64,000 bases of DNA from Tenacibaculum sp. 190524A02b (GTDB lineage: Bacteria; Bacteroidota; Bacteroidia; Flavobacteriales; Flavobacteriaceae): positions 1,659,501 to 1,723,500 of the forward strand of contig NZ_OZ038525.1 in the NCBI RefSeq assembly GCF_964036645.1, written 5' to 3'. The notes under the pieces were generated by a model. It saw only the letters and a program-made list of their open reading frames with translations, made no database searches and was not told the DNA's origin. Position numbers and translations under genes: made by a program. This document shows positions 8,262 to 15,602 of the stretch, piece by piece (position 1 is the first letter of the stretch; each line of letters opens with the position of its first letter).

Positions 8262-9197
8262 TTAATCCACATTTATATTTACCCAGTAACTTCCTTGTTC
8301 CGTTTCTGAGGTATTGTATGCTAAAATATTTATGGAAGTTCCATTATTAACATCAGATAATAACCAATCCATTGGCTGACTCATCATAGCGCCACTTTCC
8401 AACTCTACCATATTTCCTTCTAAGGTAGTAGTATCTGTACTTAAATCAAACTGCAAAGTAGCCGCTCCCCTATTTTCAAAACTGATATACTTCCCTGTTT
8501 CAAAAGACATATTGGTTATTACTACTGTTTCATCTGGAGCTACTATGCCCACAAACTCAGTTACTGTAGCACTTGAAGAAATAGGTCTATAACTATACTG
8601 CGCTCTTTTTGCTGGTTGATTGGCAAAAATTAACTGTGCTGTATTGTTAATTTGTATCATGGTAGTATAGCAATCGTTTAAAGTACTCACACGTTCTTCG
8701 GTAAGCACCAAACGTTCTTTTTTATAAATTTCTTGCTGCACATTGGCTGTCTTTAATTGTTCTTTTACCGTTGCCAATTCCTCTACAATATTTGCTGGCA
8801 TTCCTCCTTTGGTTACATCTGTTAAAACCTCTAAATACTTAGCTACAACTTTTTCTAAGGTATCTAAAAACACCAACATTTTTGGTTGACTTCTATGTAT
8901 CTTTTTGTAACCAGAAGTAAACTCTTTTATAATAGCAGAGTTTTCTGGAAATGCCCATTGTGCATGGTTTTTTATACGGTTGTATAAAATACGAGCTATT
9001 TGCATAGAGTTTAACACTTTTTGGGTTTCCACACCTTGCTTTGCTAAAGTACTAACATCTGTTACAATAGTATCTGCTGTATCAATTTGATTTAAAAAAT
9101 TAGTAGCATACTCACTAGTAAACCTAGTATTAAAAGCTGTAAATTGGGCTAAATCTTGCAAAAATAAGTTGTAAATGGTGCGGGCACTTTCTGCCAT
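8262..9197 (-). CDS. Hypothetical protein with helical N-terminus and beta-rich C-terminus; 5' region cut by IS
   Basis: 311 residues, not recognised. Roughly residues 1-200 are predicted helical and coiled; the rest is rich in beta-type, Thr/Ser/Val-rich sequence. There is no signal peptide or membrane segment. The ATG at 9197 lies one base from the end of an IS3-family element, so its ribosome binding site and promoter now lie 1.4 kb away. Joining the sequence across the element restores AAAAGG about eight bases before the ATG and an in-frame TGA just upstream, so the reading frame itself is complete. Expression would need a promoter inside the element. Confidence 0.6.
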   Translation of the reverse strand: MAESARTIYNLFLQDLAQFTAFNTRFTSEYATNFLNQIDTADTIVTDVSTLAKQGVETQKVLNSMQIARILYNRIKNHAQWAFPENSAIIKEFTSGYKKIHRSQPKMLVFLDTLEKVVAKYLEVLTDVTKGGMPANIVEELATVKEQLKTANVQQEIYKKERLVLTEERVSTLNDCYTTMIQINNTAQLIFANQPAKRAQYSYRPISSSATVTEFVGIVAPDETVVITNMSFETGKYISFENRGAATLQFDLSTDTTTLEGNMVELESGAMMSQPMDWLLSDVNNGTSINILAYNTSETEQGSYWVNINVD

Positions 9198-9271
9198 ATG
9201 TCTTGTCCTAAAAAAAGTTTACATATTTTAGATTAATCCTATAATACGTTTACATTTAATATTTAGTCCTA

Positions 9272-10171
9272 TTATTGGTTTACAATAATAGGATTTTTCT
9301 TATAATAACTCTTCCATAATTTTTCAACTTTTAAATTGTTCTGATGTACTTGATTTGGAGTAAGGTTTCCAATGCTCATATGCGGTCTTTCTTCATTATA
9401 TAATTTTACAACTTGATCCAGTAAACTCTTAGCCTCTTCAATATTATCAATTTTATAATCATTTAAGTATTCTTCTTTTATAATGCCATTAACTCTTTCT
9501 GCTATTGCATTTTCAAGAGGATCTCCATTTTCTGTCATACTAATATTTATAGAGTTTTCCTTTAATAACTTTACATATTCATTACTACAATATTGTGTTC
9601 CTCTATCTGAATGATGTATTAATTTACAATGATTTGGCAAGTTAGATAATGCCATTTTTAAAGCTTTAATGGTTTCTGAGGTTTGTAAACTATAACCTAA
9701 ATGATAACCAACAATCTTTTTTGAGTAAGCATCTGTTATAAAGCTTATATAACTAAAACTATTATTAAGCTTCCAATAAGTAATATCACTAACCCATAAT
9801 TGATTAGGAGCTGTTGGAGCCATATTTTTAACTAGATTAGAATATTTTTTAAATCTATGGAATGAGTTTGTAGTGATTGTTTGTTTCTTTTTCCTTCTAA
9901 CTAACAGATGATTAGCACCAAGTATATCAAACAATCGATCTCTTCCCATCTTAATTTGATGTTCTAATAAAAAAGGTTGAAGCTTTTCATAAAGCTTTCT
10001 ACCTCCCATATGACGATGATTTCGACGTATCTTCAGAACTTGTTTTACTATTAATTCTTCTTCAAAACATAACTGTTCTTTATACCAAAAATGTTGGTAA
10101 TATGCTTGACGAGTCACACCAAGTAATCGGCAGAACCTGCCTAAACTTACTTTGGGATAATTAGTTTTCAT
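9272..10171 (-). CDS. IS3-family transposase OrfB (DDE integrase domain)
   Basis: 299 residues. After an HTH_21-like N-terminal region, the retroviral-integrase-like catalytic core shows the DDE triad: Asp in WVSDITYW, Asp in HHSDRGTQY and Glu in ENAIAERVNG. It catalyses strand transfer of the element, normally as the OrfAB fusion produced by -1 frameshifting. The frame continues smoothly from the shifted OrfA frame into its ATG. No internal stop is present. Confidence 0.95.
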   Translation of the reverse strand: MKTNYPKVSLGRFCRLLGVTRQAYYQHFWYKEQLCFEEELIVKQVLKIRRNHRHMGGRKLYEKLQPFLLEHQIKMGRDRLFDILGANHLLVRRKKKQTITTNSFHRFKKYSNLVKNMAPTAPNQLWVSDITYWKLNNSFSYISFITDAYSKKIVGYHLGYSLQTSETIKALKMALSNLPNHCKLIHHSDRGTQYCSNEYVKLLKENSINISMTENGDPLENAIAERVNGIIKEEYLNDYKIDNIEEAKSLLDQVVKLYNEERPHMSIGNLTPNQVHQNNLKVEKLWKSYYKKNPIIVNQ

Positions 10172-10179
10172 CTCTTGGA

Positions 10180-10551
10180 TTACTTGGTATTGGACTTTTT
10201 TACAATCTTAATTTTTAGCTCTTTTTCAGTCAACTCTATCATTTTTTTATAAGTTTCAGCTAATAATTTAGCTTCTTCTAATTCTTTAAGTAAATCAGAA
10301 TTAGATTTTTTAATGTTAGATTGACTCTTAGATTGTGACATAGTAGGTAAAGGTACAAAAGTAGATTTGGAATCATTATAACCAAATTCTCTTAACCAAT
10401 AAGTAATTCGTGAATTACCAATTCTATATTTCTGTTCTATATCTCTACGAGTTGCTGTTCCTGTTAAAAACTCATTACAAACAAATCTTTTAAATTCTTC
10501 ACTATATCTATTTTGCCACTTAGATGATGATGTCTTTGAATATCGTTCCAT
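10180..10551 (-). CDS. IS3-family transposase OrfA (helix-turn-helix)
   Basis: 123 residues with an N-terminal helix-turn-helix (YSEEFKRFVCNEFLTGTATR onward) and a C-terminal leucine-zipper-like coil (LLKELEEAKLLAETYKKMIEL). It binds the element ends and dimerises. The stop is nine bases before the OrfB ATG, in a different frame. The A-AAA-AAG heptamer lies near its 3' end. Confidence 0.92.
   Translation of the reverse strand: MERYSKTSSSKWQNRYSEEFKRFVCNEFLTGTATRRDIEQKYRIGNSRITYWLREFGYNDSKSTFVPLPTMSQSKSQSNIKKSNSDLLKELEEAKLLAETYKKMIELTEKELKIKIVKKSNTK
10195..10201 (-). promoter_or_regulatory. Programmed -1 frameshift heptamer A-AAA-AAG
   Basis: In the OrfA frame the codons read GTA AAA AAG TCC. 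Slipping back one base at A-AAA-AAG continues as GTC CAA TAC CAA GTA ATC CAA GAG ATG, in frame with OrfB. This is the usual IS3 route to the OrfAB transposase. Confidence 0.8.
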
Positions 10552-10689
10552 TTAATTACATTTGAATGTAAACCTATTTCAGGACAAGACAATTCAGACC
10601 TTTTACTAGTTTATAATCTAAAAAATTATTGAAGCAAACCCTAACTTAAATTCGGGGCAAATAGCTGAATTAATTTAATCTTTTATAAA

Positions 10690-11370
10690 ATGAAATATTT
10701 TGAGTTAAAAAACAGTACAAATATAAAAGAAGTAGGTAAATTACCTCAGAGTGAAGACGGGTACTTTGGAGATGTGCAACAAAGTTTTATTCCTTTTGAA
10801 GGTTTAATAGATTTTGATTTTAAATTACCAGAACCAAAACTAGAAAAAAAAGCAAAACAGACTTCATTTCTTAATGTAATTATAACCTCTGGAAAGTTCT
10901 TAGTTATAGATGATGATTTTCTGAATTTTTTAAAAGATTTTAATATAGGAGAGTATCAAAGTTGGAAGATTAAAATCTATCAAGAAAAAGAATTAATTGA
11001 AAAGTATAACCTTTTCTTTTTAAATGATATAAAACAATCTGATTATATTGATTATACTAAAAGTAAATTTTATAAAGGAAAGTTCTTTGACTATGAAAAC
11101 AAAGGTGAAATTGTTGAAATTATAAATTATCAAGATTTTTTAGAAAAGAGAGAAGCCGTAAAGAATGAAAAAAACAAGTTACACCTTTTAGATGAGAAAA
11201 TAGTTTTTGATTTAAGAAGAGTTAAAGAAGATATGTTTAAAATAATGAACTCCCCTAGAAGTGGGTATTATATATCTGAAAGACTGAAAGAAGCTATAGA
11301 AGCAAAGGGGCTAACAGGAATGAGTTTTACAGAAATTGGAGACTTAAAAAATGTAGAAGTAATTTATTAA
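10690..11370 (+). CDS. Imm11/Imm43-like immunity protein (DUF1629-type), tentative
   Basis: 226 residues, soluble, no signal peptide. The C-terminal segment YYISERLKEAIEAKGLTGMSFTEI matches the ending I associate with the Imm11/Imm43 (DUF1629) group of polymorphic-toxin immunity proteins. The rest is acidic and lysine-rich. No toxin of a known polymorphic type adjoins it. The nearest candidate partner is the convergent secreted nucleotidyltransferase at 11682-13469, across a shared terminator. It is also next to an IS, a common setting for orphan immunity genes. Family assignment is from memory of motifs. Confidence 0.5.
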   Translation: MKYFELKNSTNIKEVGKLPQSEDGYFGDVQQSFIPFEGLIDFDFKLPEPKLEKKAKQTSFLNVIITSGKFLVIDDDFLNFLKDFNIGEYQSWKIKIYQEKELIEKYNLFFLNDIKQSDYIDYTKSKFYKGKFFDYENKGEIVEIINYQDFLEKREAVKNEKNKLHLLDEKIVFDLRRVKEDMFKIMNSPRSGYYISERLKEAIEAKGLTGMSFTEIGDLKNVEVIY

Positions 11371-11681
11371 GAATTTTAACTTAAATTACTATAAAACAAT
11401 TCTTTTTAATTTTAGATGTATTTGGGTCTTTTGATGATGAATAAAAAAAGAATATTTTTATTAATTTTTTTATTCATACCCTTTATAAAAAACAATCACT
11501 GAAAAATAAAGACTTAAGTTGTTTTGTAATTTTTAAAATAAAATTTATATAACAATTTAGTTAATAATAAAGAGGCTGAATTATTTGTTTTTTTAACTTA
11601 GAATTTAGCCTCTTTTTGTTTAACTCTAAACAATAGTTTATTGTTTATGAAAAACTTGTTGTTTTCACAACCTTTGATTTC
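11371..11681. terminator. Intergenic region with a bidirectional terminator
   Basis: AGAGGCTGAATT (11571-11582) pairs with AATTTAGCCTCT (11602-11613), one G-U pair, with T runs on the right for the plus strand. It separates the convergent immunity-like and nucleotidyltransferase genes. An A/T-only hairpin GAATAAAAAAA/TTTTTTTATTC (11439-11475) lies closer to the immunity-like gene. No gene is seen. Confidence 0.65.
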
Positions 11682-13469
11682 TTAACGTTTTATAATTTTT
11701 TTGGTATGTAACTTACCTTCTGCGTTATAATTTATAAAATACATACCAGATGCAAATTTACTTATGTTTATTTCAACCTCTTTAATTATGTTTGGAATTG
11801 TAACAACTGTTTTTCCAATAGCATCAGATATTATAAGATTTTTGATACCTTCTTTATTTTTAGGTTTTATCATAAATTTACCATCAGATGGGTTTGGGTA
11901 TATAAGTACTTCTTCTTGGTTTATGTATATATCATCATTATTTGTTTCAAAAGTGGTAGCAGACTTTCTAAATGAAACTCCTGGACGTAAATAATTTCCT
12001 AAATCTCCAATTCGTTCTCCATCACGAATAAAAGAAGGGAAGGTTATACTAAATTGTTTTGCTCTAACATTTTTTATATCATCTTCTCTCACAAGTAAAT
12101 CACAGGCATTATTATCCTTTGCTTCAATAACTATTTTATCATTAGTATTATTTGAAGTGATACTCGAAACCCCACTTAAACTTACATGAGAAGCACTTAT
12201 ATATAACTGTATATCATCAACAGTATTTCCATTAGCAGAGTGACTAACCTTAAAGTTGTTTAGATTAATACTACTGCTAGCTGCTATCTGGGCATTAGCA
12301 TTCCAATCACTAGTAAAAGAAATAATTCTACGACATCGGTTTAGAGGGCGATCCGTTATTGACTCCACCAGACTAGGGAAATATGCGCTTAATATACCTA
12401 CAACGTAAGTGTTTACATCAATGCCAGAGTCTTTTTCTTCTCTCAATTGAATTAAGGCATTTTTTAAGCTTCTTAAGTATCTTGCAAATAACTCTTTATC
12501 TGCTTGGTTAAAATTTCTAAAAACACCTCTTTCTGCAGCAAATGGCATCCTAAAATTAGGAGATGTTACCTCATTTATAAGAATACAAAGAAAGCTAATT
12601 GTTGATTCAATTAAATTATTAGGGTCTATATGTAAACTAGCATCATTATAGAACCTGAACATGGTAAATGTAATAAATGAAGAAGGAGGTATAGTTTTTT
12701 TTGAAAATTGTGCTTTATCCACACTTTTAAGCCATAATTTTAAAAGTTTTAAAACTTTATGCCTCATTTCATTACGATTACTAGGATCGTTTTGCTCCAA
12801 TTCATGATATTCATGATAAAAATCTGGAGCATTATCAGGAATCCACCTATTCCATACGTCATTTGGATCTGCTGTTGCCCCTAAAGGTTGATTTCCCCCA
12901 AATCCCATAACATGTCTGTTTGCATTCATCAAATTAATATCTTCTCTACCTCCATTTATTCTTAAAACTAGGGCAACATCTAAAGATAAACCTTCTAGAC
13001 CATTACCTAATAAATTAACAATGGTAACAGCTGGTTTATATTCTAATCTATACCTAGCCTTATTATCAAATACTCTGTTAACTAAAAAATTATGCAATGA
13101 TATTCTCATTGCTCTCGCATCTGGTCTCTCTCCATTGATTCCCACTACTATTTGTGAGTCTACATCAGAAGTAGTCAGAGCAGCTCCAGCAGCTCTACTA
13201 CCTCCAACAACCAAATTAACATCATTAATACCAGCTTGAGGGAACTCACTTCTTAAATAATTAATAAGGTCCTGATTACTTATTTGCCCCGATAACTCAT
13301 TAATCATTATTCCATATTGTTGATTTCCTAGAAAAGATAGACAATTCTCATGTACAAACCGTTCTAATACTCTATTTCCGCTTGTTAATATTTGATTTTG
13401 AGCATTCGCATAAAAGCTAATCATTATAAGAGCTAATAATGCAAATAACTTTTTATATATATGTATCAT
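11682..13469 (-). CDS. Secreted OAS/CD-NTase-like nucleotidyltransferase with T9SS C-terminal sorting domain
   Basis: 595 residues. Residues 1-24 form a signal peptide ending in NAQ. The core carries a nucleotidyltransferase signature: Gly-Gly-Ser at 89-91, ten residues, then Asp102-x-Asp104, and a third candidate Asp164 in LSLDVAL. A helical segment follows (KLLKLWLKSV, then PPSSF) like the second domain of OAS/cGAS-type enzymes. The last 75 residues (from about EEVLIYPNPSDGKF to TKKIIKR) are a type A T9SS sorting tail, so the enzyme should reach the cell surface or medium. Such enzymes are normally cytoplasmic, so an exported one is odd; ATP supply outside the cell suggests a toxin acting in another cell. 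Substrate unknown. Confidence 0.65.
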   Translation of the reverse strand: MIHIYKKLFALLALIMISFYANAQNQILTSGNRVLERFVHENCLSFLGNQQYGIMINELSGQISNQDLINYLRSEFPQAGINDVNLVVGGSRAAGAALTTSDVDSQIVVGINGERPDARAMRISLHNFLVNRVFDNKARYRLEYKPAVTIVNLLGNGLEGLSLDVALVLRINGGREDINLMNANRHVMGFGGNQPLGATADPNDVWNRWIPDNAPDFYHEYHELEQNDPSNRNEMRHKVLKLLKLWLKSVDKAQFSKKTIPPSSFITFTMFRFYNDASLHIDPNNLIESTISFLCILINEVTSPNFRMPFAAERGVFRNFNQADKELFARYLRSLKNALIQLREEKDSGIDVNTYVVGILSAYFPSLVESITDRPLNRCRRIISFTSDWNANAQIAASSSINLNNFKVSHSANGNTVDDIQLYISASHVSLSGVSSITSNNTNDKIVIEAKDNNACDLLVREDDIKNVRAKQFSITFPSFIRDGERIGDLGNYLRPGVSFRKSATTFETNNDDIYINQEEVLIYPNPSDGKFMIKPKNKEGIKNLIISDAIGKTVVTIPNIIKEVEINISKFASGMYFINYNAEGKLHTKKIIKR

Positions 13470-13508
13470 ATTTTATATATTTATTTTTATTAATTATGAA
13501 TTATTATC

Positions 13509-13546
13509 CCTCTTATTTTAAATTTAACCAAACTAAAATAAAGAGG
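13509..13546 (-). other. Hairpin between the coiled exported protein and the nucleotidyltransferase genes
   Basis: CCTCTTATTTTA pairs with TAAAATAAAGAGG (one unpaired A). There is no T run on the minus strand, so it may be an attenuator or mRNA-processing hairpin in a shared transcript rather than a terminator. Confidence 0.4.
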
Positions 13547-13566
13547 TTTAATAGAATATATAAGTG

Positions 13567-14151
13567 TTATTTTATTAAGCTCTTTAGCTTATTTATTTCT
13601 TTATCTTGTTCTATTAAATGTAATGTAAGCTCTTCTATTTTTTCCAGAAGGATTTTAGTCATTTCTCCAATTTCTAATCCATTTTTCTGAACTTCCTTGA
13701 CAGATGGTACATTAGGTAAGTGATTGTTTTTTTTTGTAAACTCTTCTATTTCTTTGAGTGATAACATTTTATAATCTTTTTTTAAGTTTGATGTACCTGT
13801 ATAATACTTCTCAAAAACATAATCTGGGATTACATTTGTTAATACTACCACCTTATTGGTACGTACTAAACCATCTACATAAAGATTACGATTCATCTCG
13901 AAGTGATCATTTGAGCGTTCTCCTCTATATTTAAATATAGGAGTGTTGTTTGATACTTTTCCAAAATAGATTTTTCTATTAGATTGGTTTTCATTGGTGT
14001 CAAATGCAATATTGTTATCCCAAGTTACTGAGTTTCCGCTTACAGTACTAAAGCCTGCTCCTTGTGCATGACTTTTATTAACACCAAATGAAGTTAAAAC
14101 AACAGAAAGAATAATTAATAATTGAAAATTAGATTTTGTAAAATTTTTCAT
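13567..14151 (-). CDS. Exported coiled-coil protein with tail-fibre-like C-terminal region
   Basis: 194 residues with a signal peptide ending at SHAQ (about residue 29). A short beta region is followed by the segment DYVFEKYY, then YKMLSLKEIEEF and HLPNVPSVKEV, a pattern common in flavobacterial proteins labelled as tail-fibre or S74-chaperone-like. The final 35 residues (LEKIEELTLHLIEQDKEINK) form a leucine-rich coiled coil, so it probably trimerises. It lies 97 bases upstream of the secreted nucleotidyltransferase, on the same strand, and may be co-expressed with it. Its role is unknown. Confidence 0.6.
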   Translation of the reverse strand: MKNFTKSNFQLLIILSVVLTSFGVNKSHAQGAGFSTVSGNSVTWDNNIAFDTNENQSNRKIYFGKVSNNTPIFKYRGERSNDHFEMNRNLYVDGLVRTNKVVVLTNVIPDYVFEKYYTGTSNLKKDYKMLSLKEIEEFTKKNNHLPNVPSVKEVQKNGLEIGEMTKILLEKIEELTLHLIEQDKEINKLKSLIK

Positions 14152-14627
14152 TTTTATAAATGTTTAAATTAATGTTTATATAAAACGGAAACTTTAGTAT
14201 GAGAAGTGTATAAAAAAGTAGAAGTGATTAAAATTTTTTTCAATATTAAACGTTCAGATTTAACATAGTTAAATCTGCTTTTAAAGAGAAAATTAAAAAA
14301 AATGATAGCTATAAAAACCTAGGATTTATTTACCATGGAAATTATATAAGAAATGTTACATTTTTAAGAACAGTGATATTTTAAAAATATAATAACAACT
14401 TATAAGAAAGCCTATGTTTTTATCATATGAAAGAGGTGATTAAAAATATCCTTTTATCCTATTAAAGTAATACTAACTTAAATCCATAAGTAATTTGAAT
14501 TAAAACAACAGAGTTGGATTGAACGTTTTAATAAGGAGTTATAAAATATCTTAGCTTTAAAATAATGGATAAACATTGTTTATTATACATAGAAAAGAGG
14601 TTGCCTAAAAAGGTAGCTTCTTTTATG
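14152..14627. other. 476-base intergenic region
   Basis: No gene is seen. At 14595-14622 a 12-bp stem with three G-U pairs (AAGAGGTTGCCT with AGGTAGCTTCTT, loop AAAA) followed by Ts on the minus strand terminates the 14628-15419 gene. The remainder is AT-rich and must hold the promoter of the 13567-14151 gene, but I find no clear TTTG/TAnnTTTG pair. Confidence 0.5.
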
Positions 14628-15419
14628 TTACAAAAAAGCTTTTTTTAGCTTATTAGTGTATTGCTTAGTAGTCTGTTTCATATAAAAACCTAAATAAATA
14701 ACGGCTTTATCTATTGTATTAATGGCAAATACACTATAATCAAACTGATGGTTATAACCGTGAAGTAAAGCTTCTGTTTTCTCAGTAATCACTTCATACT
14801 CTGCTCTGGAAATATGGTTATGACCACCTGCATTGATGTACTTTTTAATACGTTGCTCGGTATTTTTAATAGCATCAAATAAAATTTCTAAATCGCTAGC
14901 CCCATTTACTAAAATGATTCGTTGTCTATTCAGTCCTTCTATAGCTAGTTCTTTTTCTTTTTTGATTGTTTTGTCTGATTTATCTACTGAATAATACTCC
15001 TTCCCTACTTCATTATTAAATTTTAAAACGGTTTCTAAATGCATTTTTGCCAAAACCTTCATCGGAACTATAATGGCATTGAATTTTTGTTGTAGTAAAC
15101 TATGATATTGCCGTTCTGCTTTTAAAGTATATTGATTGTGAGGATCTTTAGTAATAACAAATAAACTAAAAGGGTTTTTAGTTACTTTATGGTTAATGGC
15201 TGCTACTTTGGTTAATAACTCTGAAAAAGGAATTGCTTGCTTTTGAAATACAGTAATATTTTCTATAACCTCATCTAATGCCTCTTTTCCATCCGTAGTA
15301 AATCGATTATCTGTATCGAAATCTAACGAGGAATTCGCTGTTCTATTAGTGTTTTGAGCTTGTGGAGTTGTTTCTTCTTTTTCACCACTATCAAATATGT
15401 CGTTATATGGGTTTGACAT
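14628..15419 (-). CDS. Hypothetical protein, helical
   Basis: 263 residues, not recognised. Residues 1-45 are low-complexity and acidic/polar (a Gln/Asn/Thr-rich linker), the rest looks mainly helical with basic stretches (KTIKKEKELAIEGLNRQR, KKYINAGGHNH). No signal peptide or clear membrane span. It is divergent from the LodA-like gene, sharing a 183-base promoter region with it. No function is inferred. Confidence 0.55.
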   Translation of the reverse strand: MSNPYNDIFDSGEKEETTPQAQNTNRTANSSLDFDTDNRFTTDGKEALDEVIENITVFQKQAIPFSELLTKVAAINHKVTKNPFSLFVITKDPHNQYTLKAERQYHSLLQQKFNAIIVPMKVLAKMHLETVLKFNNEVGKEYYSVDKSDKTIKKEKELAIEGLNRQRIILVNGASDLEILFDAIKNTEQRIKKYINAGGHNHISRAEYEVITEKTEALLHGYNHQFDYSVFAINTIDKAVIYLGFYMKQTTKQYTNKLKKAFL

Positions 15420-15535
15420 ATTGCAAAGTACTTAATTTCTTTAGCAATTTCAAAATGAAGTTTCCAATAATTAATTACTGTATAACCACTACCTCAACAC
15501 TAAGTCACTACTTTTCTACACTCATGCCTTTTTCA

Positions 15536-15566
15536 GTTTTTTACACTCACATTCTTAGTATCTTTA
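15536..15566 (+). promoter_or_regulatory. Probable promoter of the LodA-like gene
   Basis: A run of Ts near 15536-15541 lies about 19 bases before TATCTTTA (15559-15566), 7/8 of the -7 consensus. Transcription would start near 15571, leaving a 5' UTR of about 30 bases. Confidence 0.4.
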
Positions 15567-15602
15567 GTAAAGAATAGATAACCAACTAAAAAATTATAAA
15601 TT

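Larger units (their letters stand above)
9199..10591 (-). mobile_element. Complete IS3-family insertion sequence, 1393 bp
   Basis: The element is bounded by imperfect 26-bp inverted repeats. The left end starts TGTCTTGTCCT and has GTTTACAT at its inner edge; the right end reads ATGTAAAC then AGGACAAGACA. It encodes OrfA and OrfB with a -1 frameshift signal. Flanking triplets (ATA left, ATT right) do not form a perfect target duplication. Both genes and ends look intact, so it may be active. Confidence 0.92.

Noticed and set aside
9196..10594. Target-site duplication of the IS3 element
   Set aside because: Flanking triplets are ATA and ATT, not identical, so no duplication is claimed.
10690..15419. 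Prophage or integrative element
   Set aside because: Apart from the IS3 element there is no integrase, attachment-site repeat, or phage structural gene; the tail-fibre-like protein has a signal peptide.
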